From Calditrichota bacterium (lineage in GTDB: Bacteria; Calditrichota; Calditrichia; Calditrichales; J004): 64,000 nucleotides of DNA. Shown piece after piece: positions 54,090 through 63,578 of this stretch (its first letter is position 1; every line of letters begins with the position of its first letter). A program made the position numbers and the translations under genes. The stretch is taken from positions 1-64,000 of the forward strand of contig JAJRVW010000017.1 of NCBI GenBank assembly GCA_024277115.1. Direction: 5' to 3'. A model generated the notes under the pieces. That model was given only the letters and a program-made list of their open reading frames with translations. It made no database searches and had not been told where the DNA came from.

Positions 54090-55076
54090 TTAATACCCGC
54101 AAATAAAAATAGCCCGTTTGGGCGCAGGATAACCTTCAATTGTTTTGGATAAATCGGTGGGATCAAGAAATTGTTTTAAAGACTCAAACTCCATCCACTC
54201 AGTCACCTTTTGTTCTTCGATGGAGGTTGCCGTCACATCAACCAAATGGATATTTTTATAGCCACAACGTTTTAGCCAGCCTTCTAAAGTTAACACGCTC
54301 GGGATAAACCAGACATTGCGCATTTTAGCATAGCGGCCTTTCGGCACAAGGGTTTCGCCTTCTTTGCCATCGATCACCAGGGTTTCCAAAACAACCTCGC
54401 CACCGGGCCGCGCCAGCTCTTTTAACTCGTATAAATGGTCAATCGGTGAGCGGCGATGGTACAAAACGCCCATGGAAAAAACAGTGTCGAATACATTTAA
54501 CCTGGGCGGCAAATCTTCAAGCCGCAGGGGCAGAACTTCGATATGATCAAAAGGGAGATAGCTTTTTAAAACATTAAACTGCATCACAAAATGGAGCATA
54601 GGCTCAACGCCTAAAACCGATCGAGCGCCCGCGCCCAACATGCGCCAACAATGGTAGCCATTGCCGCACCCGATATCCAAAACATTACGGCCGGATAAAT
54701 CCGAAATTTGTTTTTCCAGACGTTGCCATTTCCAATCGGAGCGCCATTCTGTGTCGATCTTGACGCCGGCAATTTCAAATGGCCCTTTGCGCCAGGGCAT
54801 AAATTTTTTCAGGTTGGCAATAAAATCCGCTTCTTTATTTTTGGCAAGATTGTTTTTGTTGCCGATACGGACGGTGTCGCTGGATATATCAAAATCAGAT
54901 TGTACTTTTTCGGGTGGGAAAAGCGCGCGGAGGTTTTGCAATGCCCCCTGCCATTTATCAAAATCCCCATGATTTTTTGAAGAGAAATATTTTTCCTGCC
55001 CCTTTTCAAGTTCTTCTAAAAAGTGAACAAGGGCCGGCGACCTGTGTTGTTTTATTATTTTTTCGAGGCTAATCAT
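54090..55076 (-). CDS. cmoB: tRNA U34 carboxymethyltransferase
   Basis: A 328-aa methyltransferase. LDIGCGNGYHCWRMLGAGA (about 135-153) is the SAM-type binding loop, preceded by EWRSDWKWQRL and followed by PLRLEDLPP, FDTVFSMGVLYHRRSPIDHL, ARPGGEVVLETLVI, and RMRNVWFIPSV-type text, all standard CmoB blocks. It uses carboxy-S-adenosylmethionine from CmoA to make 5-oxyacetyl-uridine at the wobble position of tRNAs. It lies downstream of cmoA, 190 bp apart with a palindromic element between. The C-terminus is close to the vapB core. Confidence 0.95.
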   Translation of the reverse strand: MISLEKIIKQHRSPALVHFLEELEKGQEKYFSSKNHGDFDKWQGALQNLRALFPPEKVQSDFDISSDTVRIGNKNNLAKNKEADFIANLKKFMPWRKGPFEIAGVKIDTEWRSDWKWQRLEKQISDLSGRNVLDIGCGNGYHCWRMLGAGARSVLGVEPMLHFVMQFNVLKSYLPFDHIEVLPLRLEDLPPRLNVFDTVFSMGVLYHRRSPIDHLYELKELARPGGEVVLETLVIDGKEGETLVPKGRYAKMRNVWFIPSVLTLEGWLKRCGYKNIHLVDVTATSIEEQKVTEWMEFESLKQFLDPTDLSKTIEGYPAPKRAIFICGY

Positions 55077-55165
55077 TTAATTTGATTTAAAAACATAATT
55101 TAACGTCAGTTCGACATAAGAAAATGGGACTTAATTCTTCGAGGTTTTAAAAGAAAACACCCCTT

Positions 55166-55230
55166 AATGTCATGCTGTAAGCATCTTTTCTTATGGTTTT
55201 CCAGAAAAAAGATTCTTTCAGAATGACATT
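55166..55230. repeat. Imperfect palindromic element between cmoA and cmoB
   Basis: Two 24-nt arms (55166-55189 and 55207-55230) pair with only three mismatches around a 17-nt spacer. The arms contain the TGTCATxCTG / CAGAATGACA motif of a repeat that occurs in intergenic DNA of many bacteria. It sits 37 bp after the cmoA stop. It could fold in RNA and lower cmoB expression. Confidence 0.65.
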
Positions 55231-55266
55231 TTCCAAAACTTTCTGTTACACCGAACTCAGGTTAAT

Positions 55267-55992
55267 TTAGTTTTCGGCAACCAGCGAGACAAAATTAAAA
55301 CACTGAAACCACAGGTTTACATTTTTAAACCCGGCGTCAAACAGGCGTTTTTTGTTTTGTTCCAATGTTTCCGGGATTAAGACATTTTCCAGCGCTGTAC
55401 GCTTTTGGGCCACTTCCAAATCCGAATAGCCATTGGCCTTTTTAAAAGCATGGTGCCAATCAGTTTGCTTGGACTGCTCATCTTGGTTTCCAAAAACAAT
55501 CTTTTCAGATAAAATTAATATCCCACCGGGGAGCAATCCTTTAAATATTTTTTGGATTAATTTTTGCCTATCAGCAACAGGTAAAAATTGTAGGGTAAAA
55601 TTGAGCACACAAACCGATGCATTGATAATTTCAATATTCAAAATATCATCAAGAACAAGCTCAACTTCTGTAGACGAAGCATCGCGTCCAATTATTTTCT
55701 GCGATTTTTCAATCATTGCCCGGGAGTTATCCACGGCAACGATCTTAACATTTTCCTCTTTTATATGATGGCGCATAGCCAGGGTTGCCGCCCCAAGCGA
55801 GCTGCCAAGATCGTAACAATTTGTCCCCGCCTTTGCATATTGGCCGGCCAAAACACCAATCATGGCAATGGTTGTTGTATAACCAGGAACCGAGCGCTCG
55901 ATCATATCCGGAAAAACATCGGCCACGTGTTTATCAAAAGTAAACTTAACAAGCGGATCGGTTGGTGTGGAAAAAATTTTATCTTTGGGCAT
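55267..55992 (-). CDS. cmoA: Carboxy-S-adenosyl-L-methionine synthase
   Basis: A 241-aa enzyme that converts S-adenosylmethionine and prephenate to carboxy-SAM for CmoB. Recognisable blocks are FSTPTDPLVKFTFDKHVADVFPDMI (near residue 6-30), RSVPGYTTTI, YDLGSSLGAATLAMR (about 60-74), VDNSRAMIEKSQ and NFTLQFLP. Length fits. The pathway is best known in gammaproteobacteria; its presence here is not common in the FCB group as I recall. It lies 190 bp upstream of cmoB. Confidence 0.95.
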   Translation of the reverse strand: MPKDKIFSTPTDPLVKFTFDKHVADVFPDMIERSVPGYTTTIAMIGVLAGQYAKAGTNCYDLGSSLGAATLAMRHHIKEENVKIVAVDNSRAMIEKSQKIIGRDASSTEVELVLDDILNIEIINASVCVLNFTLQFLPVADRQKLIQKIFKGLLPGGILILSEKIVFGNQDEQSKQTDWHHAFKKANGYSDLEVAQKRTALENVLIPETLEQNKKRLFDAGFKNVNLWFQCFNFVSLVAEN

Positions 55993-56007
55993 AATAATTC
56001 TTCTTTT

Positions 56008-56832
56008 CTATTTCCACAATCCCCACAAAAAAGCTTTTTCTTTTGTGGCGCGGAAAATAGTATTGTGGTGTTCTTTTGGCTGCGGGAGATAAGACCAAGT
56101 TACCTGTTCCGGCGCTTCCTTTTTAAATACCTCCGCCAGTTTGTCCGTGTATTTTGCGATGTCCCACGCATCCGATCCTGCAAACCAAAGTTTAACAGGC
56201 CTGACAGGAAAACTATTTAAACGCTCGGCGGCTTTGCGTACCAGGTCATGATCGTTCCAGTAAATTGCTGGGTCCATGGCAAGATAAATATCAAACATTT
56301 CCGGTTCTAAAAAGAAGGTCTCAACAATAAACAGGCCTGCTAATGATTCCCCCACAATCGCCCTTTTATTATTTACCCTGTATTGGCTTTCAATTTCCGG
56401 GAAAAGTTCTGTCCGGATAAATTTGCGAAATTCACTTGAACCATCACTAAGCGGCGCGATCTCCGCTTCGGCTTCAACGGTCGAAGGGCCTGTCATGTCA
56501 CGGTGGCGATCGGTGTTTTCAATCCCAACCAAAATGAGCGGATCAATTTTCCCCTGATCAATTAAAGCGGAAATGGTATTGGCAATATGTGGAAAATCTT
56601 CCCCAATGCCGCCATCGGGCATATAAAGAACAGGAAACGAGCTATCTGATTTTACATAGGACGGCGGTGTCCAAATTGTAATCACACGAGTTTCATTCAA
56701 AACTTTTGATTCGATCTTTATAATTTTATGTGGGGGAACAGGATCGGCAGGCTTGGTTTCCTGACAACTAAAATTAAATACGGTAAAAACGATTGACATC
56801 AAAACAAGACGTGCCTTCAGGGGGAAATTCAT
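56008..56832 (-). CDS. Esterase-like alpha/beta hydrolase lipoprotein (Fes/esterase D type)
   Basis: A 274-aa lipoprotein with Cys23 in an FNFSC lipobox. The hydrolase fold is shown by VLYMPDGG (about 68-75), the nucleophile GESLAG with Ser163, and the catalytic His at 255-256 (KEHHNTIF). A likely acid lies in the AGSDAWD strand. It belongs with putative esterases related to enterochelin esterase (Fes). Its membrane location suggests it acts on extracellular or periplasmic esters. It faces a TonB receptor gene across a divergent 366-bp region, so siderophore hydrolysis is possible but not shown. Confidence 0.87.
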   Translation of the reverse strand: MNFPLKARLVLMSIVFTVFNFSCQETKPADPVPPHKIIKIESKVLNETRVITIWTPPSYVKSDSSFPVLYMPDGGIGEDFPHIANTISALIDQGKIDPLILVGIENTDRHRDMTGPSTVEAEAEIAPLSDGSSEFRKFIRTELFPEIESQYRVNNKRAIVGESLAGLFIVETFFLEPEMFDIYLAMDPAIYWNDHDLVRKAAERLNSFPVRPVKLWFAGSDAWDIAKYTDKLAEVFKKEAPEQVTWSYLPQPKEHHNTIFRATKEKAFLWGLWK

Positions 56833-57198
56833 TTTATTCTTTCTCTTAAAATTATTGTGTGTATTAAGAAGGCTTTTAATTTATTGAACAAAACGACATG
56901 CATCAATTTTATCCATTTTAACATAAGGGGACATAAATTAGTCTAAACCACGTGTCTGTCATAAAGTAGATATTTGTTAATTTGTCAAACTAATTCTACC
57001 ACAGGTTTGCTGGGAGAAACATCTCAAACACCGTAGCTAAAAGGCTTGCGGGGATGGTAAAACAAGATTCTTCGCCCAAGAACGGCTCAGAATGACAGTT
57101 CCGGAGGACTTTATAAACGGGCACTAATTCCCTTGCATCAATCCTGTACATTGTGCAAGTTACGCGACCCGTAAAACCATAACTTAGATTTTTAATCC
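56833..57198. other. Divergent intergenic region between esterase and TonB receptor
   Basis: No gene is supported. It holds a TTGACA at 56983-56988 (minus orientation) without a clear -10 partner, a CATTCTGAG-type repeat at 57064-57098 and a short inverted repeat (CTTGCA at 57132-57137, TGCAAG at 57154-57159) about 40 bp before the TonB receptor start at 57199. The inverted repeat could be an operator but is only 6 bp per arm. Confidence 0.45.
57064..57098. repeat. CATTCTGAG-type dispersed repeat
   Basis: On the minus strand this reads CTGTCATTCTGAGCC then a short loop and GGCGAAGAATCTT, matching from memory a widespread bacterial intergenic repeat (TGTCATTCTGAGC...GCGAAGAATCTT). An internal TTCTT/AAGAA stem is present. 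It is related to the palindrome at 55166-55230. Confidence 0.5.
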
Positions 57199-59547
57199 AT
57201 GCTCAAATTTCTTCCATTTCTTGTTTCACTCCTTTTAATTTTAAATGTAAAAACTATTTCTGCACAACCGGCCCACAAAAGCCAGAGTTCTGAAATCCAT
57301 GGCATTATTTTTAACGAGGACTATCAACCTGTAAATGATGCGCACATTATTTTACAATACCCGTCCAGAAATGATGTGAGTGACAAAAAAGGCCGTTTCG
57401 AGCTTGGCCCACTCGATGCCGGAACGTATACAATCCGAATCGAACACGTCTCGTATCAAACATTGGAATTAAAAAAAGTGAAGGTAAAATCGGGCCGTAT
57501 TGCCGTGCTCGATACAATTTTTCTTTCCACAGGAATTTATCAAAGCGAGAACGTAATAATCACCGCCACACGAACGGGACAAAAGCTATCTGAGCTCATT
57601 CCCATCGTAAGTATGGTGGACCGCCGGGAAATCGAACGGCGCAACAGCCAAACCTCTGCCGAAGCATTACGAGAAGAAAGTGGCATCTTTATCCAAAAAA
57701 CAAACCATGGAGGCGGCTCGGCCATAATCCGCGGGTTAAGCTCCAACCAGATCCTGATCCTTGTTGATGGCATCCGTCTGAATAACTCGACTTACCGCCT
57801 CGGCAACCACCAATATTTAACCACCGTGGATAATAATATGCTGGCGCGGATTGAAGTAGTGCATGGCCCGCTTTCGGTAATGCATGGCAGCGATGCGCTA
57901 GGCGGGACGATAAACCTGGTAACCGAAAGCCCACAATTCAGCGAGGGTGCCAATCAGATCAATTATAATTTTAGCAACCGTTATGCCACAGCCGATCAGG
58001 CAAAAACAGTACATGCGGGAATTAATTACATCACATCCAAACTGGTTTTCCAAAGTGGGTTCAGCTACAAAAATTATGGTGATTTAAGGCAAGGAACGAC
58101 AAATATCTCCAATAAATTAAAAACCGCTATTCCCGGAAACACCCAAAAACCAAGCGCGTTTACAGCCTACGATTTTAATGGCAAGATTATTTATACGCCC
58201 GGTGAAAAACAAAAATTGATTGCCGCATACCAACAATCCCGCCAGGACGATGTGCCCCGGTTTGATAAATATGCATACAACGGTTTTAATAAATGGTTTT
58301 ACACACCACAAAAACGCGATCTACTTTACGGGGTTTATGAAAACAAAAATAAACTGGGGTTTATTAATTCCTTCCGCTCTACTTTCTCTTATCATCGGCA
58401 GCAAGAAGGCCGGGAAAAACAAAAATTACCACAGTCTTCCCTAACCAAAGAACTTGACGATGTCGCGACATTGGGTTTTATGTTTCAGGCACAATCCACT
58501 TATAAAACACATTTACTACATTACGGGCTCGATCTGTACTTAGACCAGGTACAAAGCTCGGCGCAGATTATTGATTCTACCAAAACTTCTCAAGCTACCC
58601 GCGGGCGTTTCCCCGATGGCGCCCGCTACAACAGCCTTGGCATTTTTTTAGAAGATGAGTACCATTTTTCCAAAGCATGGCAGCTTGATGCCGGTATCCG
58701 TTATTCTGTTTTTAATACCGCTTTTACTATTTCGCAAGATGCCGTACAAAATAGCTATCAAAAACAATTTAGGGCCTTAACAGGCAGTATCGGCCTTATG
58801 TTTAAACCCAATATGTGGAGTTCGTTCTCCAGCAATTTTGCCCAGGGTTTCCGGGCGCCCAACTTAAGTGATCTCACCAAATTTGGCGAATCTAAAGGCG
58901 CTGTTTTTGAAGTGCCCAACCTGGCCGTTAAACCGGAAGAAGCGCTTAGCCTGGATTTAAACTACAAGGTTAACCTCCCCAAATTAAAGATGGTGGCCGC
59001 CGTTTATTATATGCGCATTTCTGATCTGCTTATCAGCGCGCCGGATTTATATAAGGGCAAGCCTAAGATTATTTCCGGGACAGATACATTAAATATAAAA
59101 TCCAAACAAAATGCCGGAGAAGCTTTTATCACCGGTTTTGAATGGAGCCTACGCTATGGTTTTGCGCCTGGTTTCAACTTCCGGTCTAATTTAGCATACA
59201 CCTATGGGGAAAATAAAACAGCGAGAGATCCGGTCGGTGGCATCCCGCCATTTTTTGGTTTGGCAGGGCTAAGTTGGCAAAAGCAGGATTTGTTTTTAGA
59301 GACCTACACACGTTTTGCTATGGAACAACCCCGTTTATCCAAAGACGACCTTGACGACCCAAGAATTCCACCTGGAGGAACACCCGGCTGGTTTACACTA
59401 AATATGCGGGTAGAGTATGAAATTTCGCCTTCAATAAAAGTTAACTTTGCCATCGAAAATATTTTAGACCAATTATACAGGGAGCACGGTTCCGGCATAA
59501 ACAGCCCGGGTAGGAATTTTATTTTTGGATTGAAGATAAAAGGGTAA
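57199..59547 (+). CDS. TonB-dependent receptor, heme/siderophore-type
   Basis: A 782-aa outer-membrane receptor on the plus strand. After a signal peptide (about 1-22) come a carboxypeptidase-regulatory-like domain (about 33-115), a plug (about 120-235, with IIRGLSSNQILILVDGIRLNNSTYR, RIEVVHGPLSVMHGSDALGGTIN) and a 22-strand-type barrel containing FRAPNLSDL near residue 554 and ending with a hydrophobic last strand (FIFGLKIKG). The plug and FRAPNL motif resemble heme/hemoglobin and ferric siderophore receptors. Ligand not proved. An esterase lipoprotein is divergently encoded upstream. TrmH follows 62 bp later and is probably cotranscribed. Confidence 0.92.
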   Translation: MLKFLPFLVSLLLILNVKTISAQPAHKSQSSEIHGIIFNEDYQPVNDAHIILQYPSRNDVSDKKGRFELGPLDAGTYTIRIEHVSYQTLELKKVKVKSGRIAVLDTIFLSTGIYQSENVIITATRTGQKLSELIPIVSMVDRREIERRNSQTSAEALREESGIFIQKTNHGGGSAIIRGLSSNQILILVDGIRLNNSTYRLGNHQYLTTVDNNMLARIEVVHGPLSVMHGSDALGGTINLVTESPQFSEGANQINYNFSNRYATADQAKTVHAGINYITSKLVFQSGFSYKNYGDLRQGTTNISNKLKTAIPGNTQKPSAFTAYDFNGKIIYTPGEKQKLIAAYQQSRQDDVPRFDKYAYNGFNKWFYTPQKRDLLYGVYENKNKLGFINSFRSTFSYHRQQEGREKQKLPQSSLTKELDDVATLGFMFQAQSTYKTHLLHYGLDLYLDQVQSSAQIIDSTKTSQATRGRFPDGARYNSLGIFLEDEYHFSKAWQLDAGIRYSVFNTAFTISQDAVQNSYQKQFRALTGSIGLMFKPNMWSSFSSNFAQGFRAPNLSDLTKFGESKGAVFEVPNLAVKPEEALSLDLNYKVNLPKLKMVAAVYYMRISDLLISAPDLYKGKPKIISGTDTLNIKSKQNAGEAFITGFEWSLRYGFAPGFNFRSNLAYTYGENKTARDPVGGIPPFFGLAGLSWQKQDLFLETYTRFAMEQPRLSKDDLDDPRIPPGGTPGWFTLNMRVEYEISPSIKVNFAIENILDQLYREHGSGINSPGRNFIFGLKIKG

Positions 59548-59608
59548 AGTTTATATATTTCACTTCCGGTTTAAATGGACAAAACTAAATAATTTAAGTA
59601 GCTCTTTT

Positions 59609-60256
59609 ATGACACCGACCCGTTACAAAAAAATCCTGCACATGCTAAAACAACGGCAACCTGATTTAACTGTGCTAATGGAAAATGTACACAAAAGCCA
59701 TAATTTAGCTGCCATCGCCCGTACATGTGACGCTGTGGGCATTCCAAAAATCCATGCCATCACCCGCTTTGAAAAGATGACCCTGAGCCAGGATGCAGCA
59801 AGTGGAAGCGGAAGATGGGTCGATGTAGAAATTCATAATACTATTGGGCAGGCTTACTCTGTTTTAAGAGAGAACGGTTTTCAGCTTTTAACGGCCCATT
59901 TTAGCGCAGAAGCTAAAGATTTCCGGGAAATTGATTTCACAAAACCGACTGCGATAATTATGGGTCAGGAACTGGACGGACTAACCGCCGAAGCAATTGC
60001 CAAAGCGGATGGAAGTATAATAATCCCCATGTATGGCATGGTACAATCTTTAAATGTTTCTGTGGCTACGGCAATAATATTATACGAAGCACAGCGGCAA
60101 CGTGTATCGGCGGGGATGTATGATAATTGTAAACTGGACAATAAGTTTATCAATGATTTTATTTTTAAAAAAGGGTATCCACGGCTTGCGGCAAGGTACA
60201 AAGAACGGGGCGAAGAATTTCCTGCTTTGAATGATGAAGGGAAGATAGTGGAGTAA
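59609..60256 (+). CDS. trmH: tRNA (guanosine-18-2'-O)-methyltransferase
   Basis: A 215-aa SpoU-family methyltransferase that methylates the ribose of G18 in tRNA. Motif 1 NVHKSHNLAAIARTCDAVG with Asn26, Asn32 and the catalytic Arg38 is present, as are motif 2 IIMGQELDGL and motif 3 IIPMYGMVQSLNVSVATAIILYE of the knotted SAM-binding fold. The start lacks a strong ribosome-binding site. It converges on the large TonB receptor at 60392 across a shared terminator. Confidence 0.94.
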   Translation: MTPTRYKKILHMLKQRQPDLTVLMENVHKSHNLAAIARTCDAVGIPKIHAITRFEKMTLSQDAASGSGRWVDVEIHNTIGQAYSVLRENGFQLLTAHFSAEAKDFREIDFTKPTAIIMGQELDGLTAEAIAKADGSIIIPMYGMVQSLNVSVATAIILYEAQRQRVSAGMYDNCKLDNKFINDFIFKKGYPRLAARYKERGEEFPALNDEGKIVE

Positions 60257-60345
60257 TACTCCAAAGTATAAGCGCGTCTTTATATAGTTATATAAAGATT
60301 GTAACACAATGACAACGCTGTTTTAAAGGAATAATTTTTATTAAA

Positions 60346-60374
60346 AAAAAGGCCACGCAAAGCGTGGCCTTTTT
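60346..60374. terminator. Bidirectional terminator between trmH and TonB receptor
   Basis: A perfect 8-bp GGCCACGC/GCGTGGCC stem (60351-60358 and 60362-60369) with a 3-nt loop is flanked by eight A residues on one side and five T on the other, so it can end transcription of both converging genes. Confidence 0.9.
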
Positions 60375-60391
60375 CGTTAAAACTACTTTTT

Positions 60392-63184
60392 TTACAGGTT
60401 AAAAGACAAACGAGAGAATAAATAACGTCCATTAACACCAAACTGCTTAGACCTTCTTGAGTACAAGAAACGGCCGTTACTCTGATTTGCAGCAATAGCT
60501 TTATCAGGATAAGTATCAAGAAGATTATTGATACCAACAGTAAGCCAAGTATGGTTTAGGACTTTATAGCCAACACTTGCATCAAAAACCCATTTACCTG
60601 CAAATGTTTGCTGGTTATCAACATTATTTGTTGCTTCCTGAACTTCACCAAAATAAACACCTCTTAACATGGCATTCCAGTTTGTACGCGTATATGTTTC
60701 TGTAAGGTTTATTTTTGTGTGAGGCACAGCTGATTCAAGATAAATACGGCTTGTCTCATCAAAATAAGTTGACTCTTTGTCTTTCAATAAATCTGAAGAA
60801 TGAATATCGCCTTCACGTACGGTTTCAGAATAAGTACCCGAAATATCAGTTCTTAAGAAGGCATCATCCGAAATATCATATCTATGCGAAATAACAACAT
60901 CAACACCCTGCGTCTTCGTGTCGATAGCATTGGCAAAGAAAGCGGCGCCTGTGGCATTTACACTGGATAATAACGATTCCAGCTCTGCATCTTTTGCACT
61001 GGCAGGATTACCGTTGTCATCAAATGAAGGTTTAAATGTACCTGTCTTTACAACACGATCCTGAATATTAATCTGATAAGCATCGATAGTTACTGTTAGT
61101 TGTAATTCAGGTAAGTTTCCTGTAACACCTAAACTAAGGTTTTGAGAAATTTCTTCTTTTAACTTCGGAATACCAAGGATTTGTGCAACGCGGCTATCAT
61201 TCGAAAATGTACCGATTTCATTGGGAATACCATCAACAAATAATGTAGAAGTAGCATTAAAATTAATCTGATGTAATGACGGTGCACGGAAACCAGTACT
61301 AAAAGCGCCACGTACTGCATAATCATCAGCTAATTTAATACGTCCTGTAAATTTAATATTATTTGTAGAACCAAAATCACTGTAATCTTCAAATCTGTAA
61401 GCAAACCCACCAAAAATATTCTCGGTAATGTCTAATTCCAAATCAGTATAAAATGCAAAGCTGGAACGATATGCATTTAATTCATTGGCAGGACGGAAGC
61501 CAGGAAATACCTGTGCGCCACCTGGACGAGCTTTACCGTTTGGACCTTTAACAATCAATGAATCCGGTGTATTTGGAGTTACAATATCACCATTTTTGTC
61601 ATATTTTGCATATGAGCCTTCTTCACCGGCAAAAATTTCATAATTTTCATAACGGTACTCAAAACCGAAAGCCATGTTAAAACCTTCCATCATATCATCA
61701 ATATGACGAGTAGCATCAAAATTGGCTGTATTTTGAGTAAAAGCAAAACCACCAGAATTATAGCTTGTTTTTGTAGCGTCTTCTAAAGAAGCATTAAGTG
61801 TATTGCCGATTTGGAATTGGAAGCTGTTACGTCCCCAAGTGTTACTAAGGTCTAAATTCCATCCCTTTGCTTTACCACGAATACCGATGGCAAAAGACTG
61901 ATCATGAATATTAGAGTTTATTTCTGGCAAGAAACCGTTTTCGTAAACACTCGTTACTGTTCTTTCCTGATATGGTAAACGATAAAAACCGGCTGAGTTA
62001 CCATTTCTATAGCTTATACCGCCAAAAGCATACATTTCAGATGTTTTGCTTGTCGGTAAAACCATATTCATAAAAGCAGCACCACTTTTATATGCGGATT
62101 GTCCAACACGCATATTATAATCGCTTCTTTTCTGGCCACGTCGTACAAGTTCGTCCTCAGTTATATCATCACCGGGATCACCCGTATAGTTAGGATCGTT
62201 AAAGCCGGCAAAAATCTGCCCTCCCCACTCTTTCATTCTATTCGTCGGGTTTCTATCTTCATAAGAACCGGTCATATTGATAAAACCACCATCTTCGCCA
62301 ATTGGCAAGCCATAGTTCATAGAAACGTTTTTAAATTCACCATCAGAAGTTCCTTCGGACTCAGAAGAATAATAAGCGCCTGAGTTAGCCGTAACGTTTA
62401 ATTTATCTGTCGCATCGCGTAATACAATATTGATTACACCAGCGATGGCATCAGAGCCGTACTGTGCAGCAGCACCATCACGTAAAACTTCGATCCGCTT
62501 AATGGAAGCTGTTGGGATTGCATTTAAATCTGTACCCACATTACCACGGCCAAAAGTACCGTTTACATTAACAAGGGAAGTAGTATGCCGCCTTTTACCG
62601 TTGATTAATACCAAAACCTGGTCGGGGCCTAATCCACGTAACGAAGCCGGATCGATATGGTCAGTACCATCCGAAATTGTTTGTGTGTTAGACGAGAAAG
62701 ACGGGGCAACATAATTTAAAATCTCGTTTAATGTTACCTGAGGCGCCTGTGACACAAGTTGCTGAATATCCAAAACATCTACAGGAACAACTGTTTCAGT
62801 AGCAGTACGAGGCCTTTGGGCACGAGAACCAATAACTACAACCGTCTCGGCCAACTCGGCAATTGTTTGTGATGTTTCAAAATCTAAATGTGTTGTCTCA
62901 CCTGCATTTACGGTTACTTCTTTGTCAATCGTCTCGTAACCAATGCTCGTGATGCGCACAGTGTAAGTTCCTGCGCCGATTGTAATAACATATTCGCCAT
63001 TACCATCGGTAGCAGCACCTGTAAATTCATTTAATACTTCAACGTTCACACCCACAAGCACGTCGCCGTTGTCTCCGTCAGAGACTGTACCGGCTATCTT
63101 GCCTGTTTGTGCAAAAGCAGTTCCAAAAAGGAACAAGCTTAAAATAAATGATAAAACGAATTGAGCAGTAGAATTTCTACCCAT
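60392..63184 (-). CDS. TonB-dependent receptor
   Basis: A 930-aa outer-membrane receptor. A signal peptide (about 1-25), a carboxypeptidase-regulatory-like domain (about 26-110, GTVSDGDNGDVLVGVNVEV), a plug (about 125-260 with LNEILNYVAPSFSS, RGLGPDQVLVLINGKRRH, EVLRDGAAAQYGSDAIAGVINIV) and a barrel ending in FSRLSFNL are all present. AGGAGG precedes the ATG. The RGLGPDQVLVLINGKRRH type is common in proteobacterial and FCB receptors of unknown ligand. A promoter-like pair lies at 63337-63364 and a TetR-family gene diverges from the same region. Confidence 0.93.
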   Translation of the reverse strand: MGRNSTAQFVLSFILSLFLFGTAFAQTGKIAGTVSDGDNGDVLVGVNVEVLNEFTGAATDGNGEYVITIGAGTYTVRITSIGYETIDKEVTVNAGETTHLDFETSQTIAELAETVVVIGSRAQRPRTATETVVPVDVLDIQQLVSQAPQVTLNEILNYVAPSFSSNTQTISDGTDHIDPASLRGLGPDQVLVLINGKRRHTTSLVNVNGTFGRGNVGTDLNAIPTASIKRIEVLRDGAAAQYGSDAIAGVINIVLRDATDKLNVTANSGAYYSSESEGTSDGEFKNVSMNYGLPIGEDGGFINMTGSYEDRNPTNRMKEWGGQIFAGFNDPNYTGDPGDDITEDELVRRGQKRSDYNMRVGQSAYKSGAAFMNMVLPTSKTSEMYAFGGISYRNGNSAGFYRLPYQERTVTSVYENGFLPEINSNIHDQSFAIGIRGKAKGWNLDLSNTWGRNSFQFQIGNTLNASLEDATKTSYNSGGFAFTQNTANFDATRHIDDMMEGFNMAFGFEYRYENYEIFAGEEGSYAKYDKNGDIVTPNTPDSLIVKGPNGKARPGGAQVFPGFRPANELNAYRSSFAFYTDLELDITENIFGGFAYRFEDYSDFGSTNNIKFTGRIKLADDYAVRGAFSTGFRAPSLHQINFNATSTLFVDGIPNEIGTFSNDSRVAQILGIPKLKEEISQNLSLGVTGNLPELQLTVTIDAYQINIQDRVVKTGTFKPSFDDNGNPASAKDAELESLLSSVNATGAAFFANAIDTKTQGVDVVISHRYDISDDAFLRTDISGTYSETVREGDIHSSDLLKDKESTYFDETSRIYLESAVPHTKINLTETYTRTNWNAMLRGVYFGEVQEATNNVDNQQTFAGKWVFDASVGYKVLNHTWLTVGINNLLDTYPDKAIAANQSNGRFLYSRRSKQFGVNGRYLFSRLSFNL

Positions 63185-63336
63185 ATATACCTCCTGTTGT
63201 GATGTAATTATTTAGTGAAAGCTTAGTTAGTTGAGTCGTTGGTTACATTTTTTCAGAAATTTTAGTTATTCCTAACAGCAGAGATTGGGTTCTCTGTTCC
63301 CCCTGATGTAACAAAAAAAATGTACAATATCTGATA

Positions 63337-63364
63337 AAGATACATATTTTGTGATTTTTGTCAA
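63337..63364 (-). promoter_or_regulatory. Sigma70-type promoter candidate of the TonB receptor
   Basis: On the minus strand TTGACA (63359-63364) and TATCTT (63337-63342) are spaced by 16 bp, giving a 5' leader of about 150 nt. The -35 is perfect; the -10 matches four of six bases. This is a by-eye call. Confidence 0.5.
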
Positions 63365-63478
63365 GAAAATGAGTTAAGATTTTTTAATAAAATTTTAGTT
63401 ATTCTTCAATAAAATTTATTATTATCCACAGAATTTAAGCCTTTAACCTATTAAATTTAAAAGAGTTGTGAATGCTTA

Positions 63479-63520
63479 TTTTTTATTACTATTTTTTTAT
63501 TACTATTTTTTTTATTGATA
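63479..63520 (+). repeat. Stepped T-tract tandem repeat
   Basis: Three near-identical units follow each other: T6-ATTACTA (63479-63491), T7-ATTACTA (63492-63505) and T8-ATTGATA (63506-63520). The T-run grows by one at each step. It lies about 80-120 bp before the regulator start and could affect DNA bending or slip during replication. Confidence 0.7.
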
Positions 63521-63564
63521 GATAAAAAAAGCTTTATTTACGAAAATTTTTACCATATATTATT

Positions 63565-63578
63565 ACCGACCGGTCGGT
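63565..63578. promoter_or_regulatory. Perfect 14-bp palindrome, likely TetR-family operator
   Basis: ACCGACC is followed directly by its reverse complement GGTCGGT, at 63565-63578, only 19 bp before the ATG of the TetR-family gene and just downstream of a TATATTAT stretch (63556-63563) that could be a -10 box. GC-rich palindromes of this style are typical TetR-family operators, so autoregulation is likely. Confidence 0.75.
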
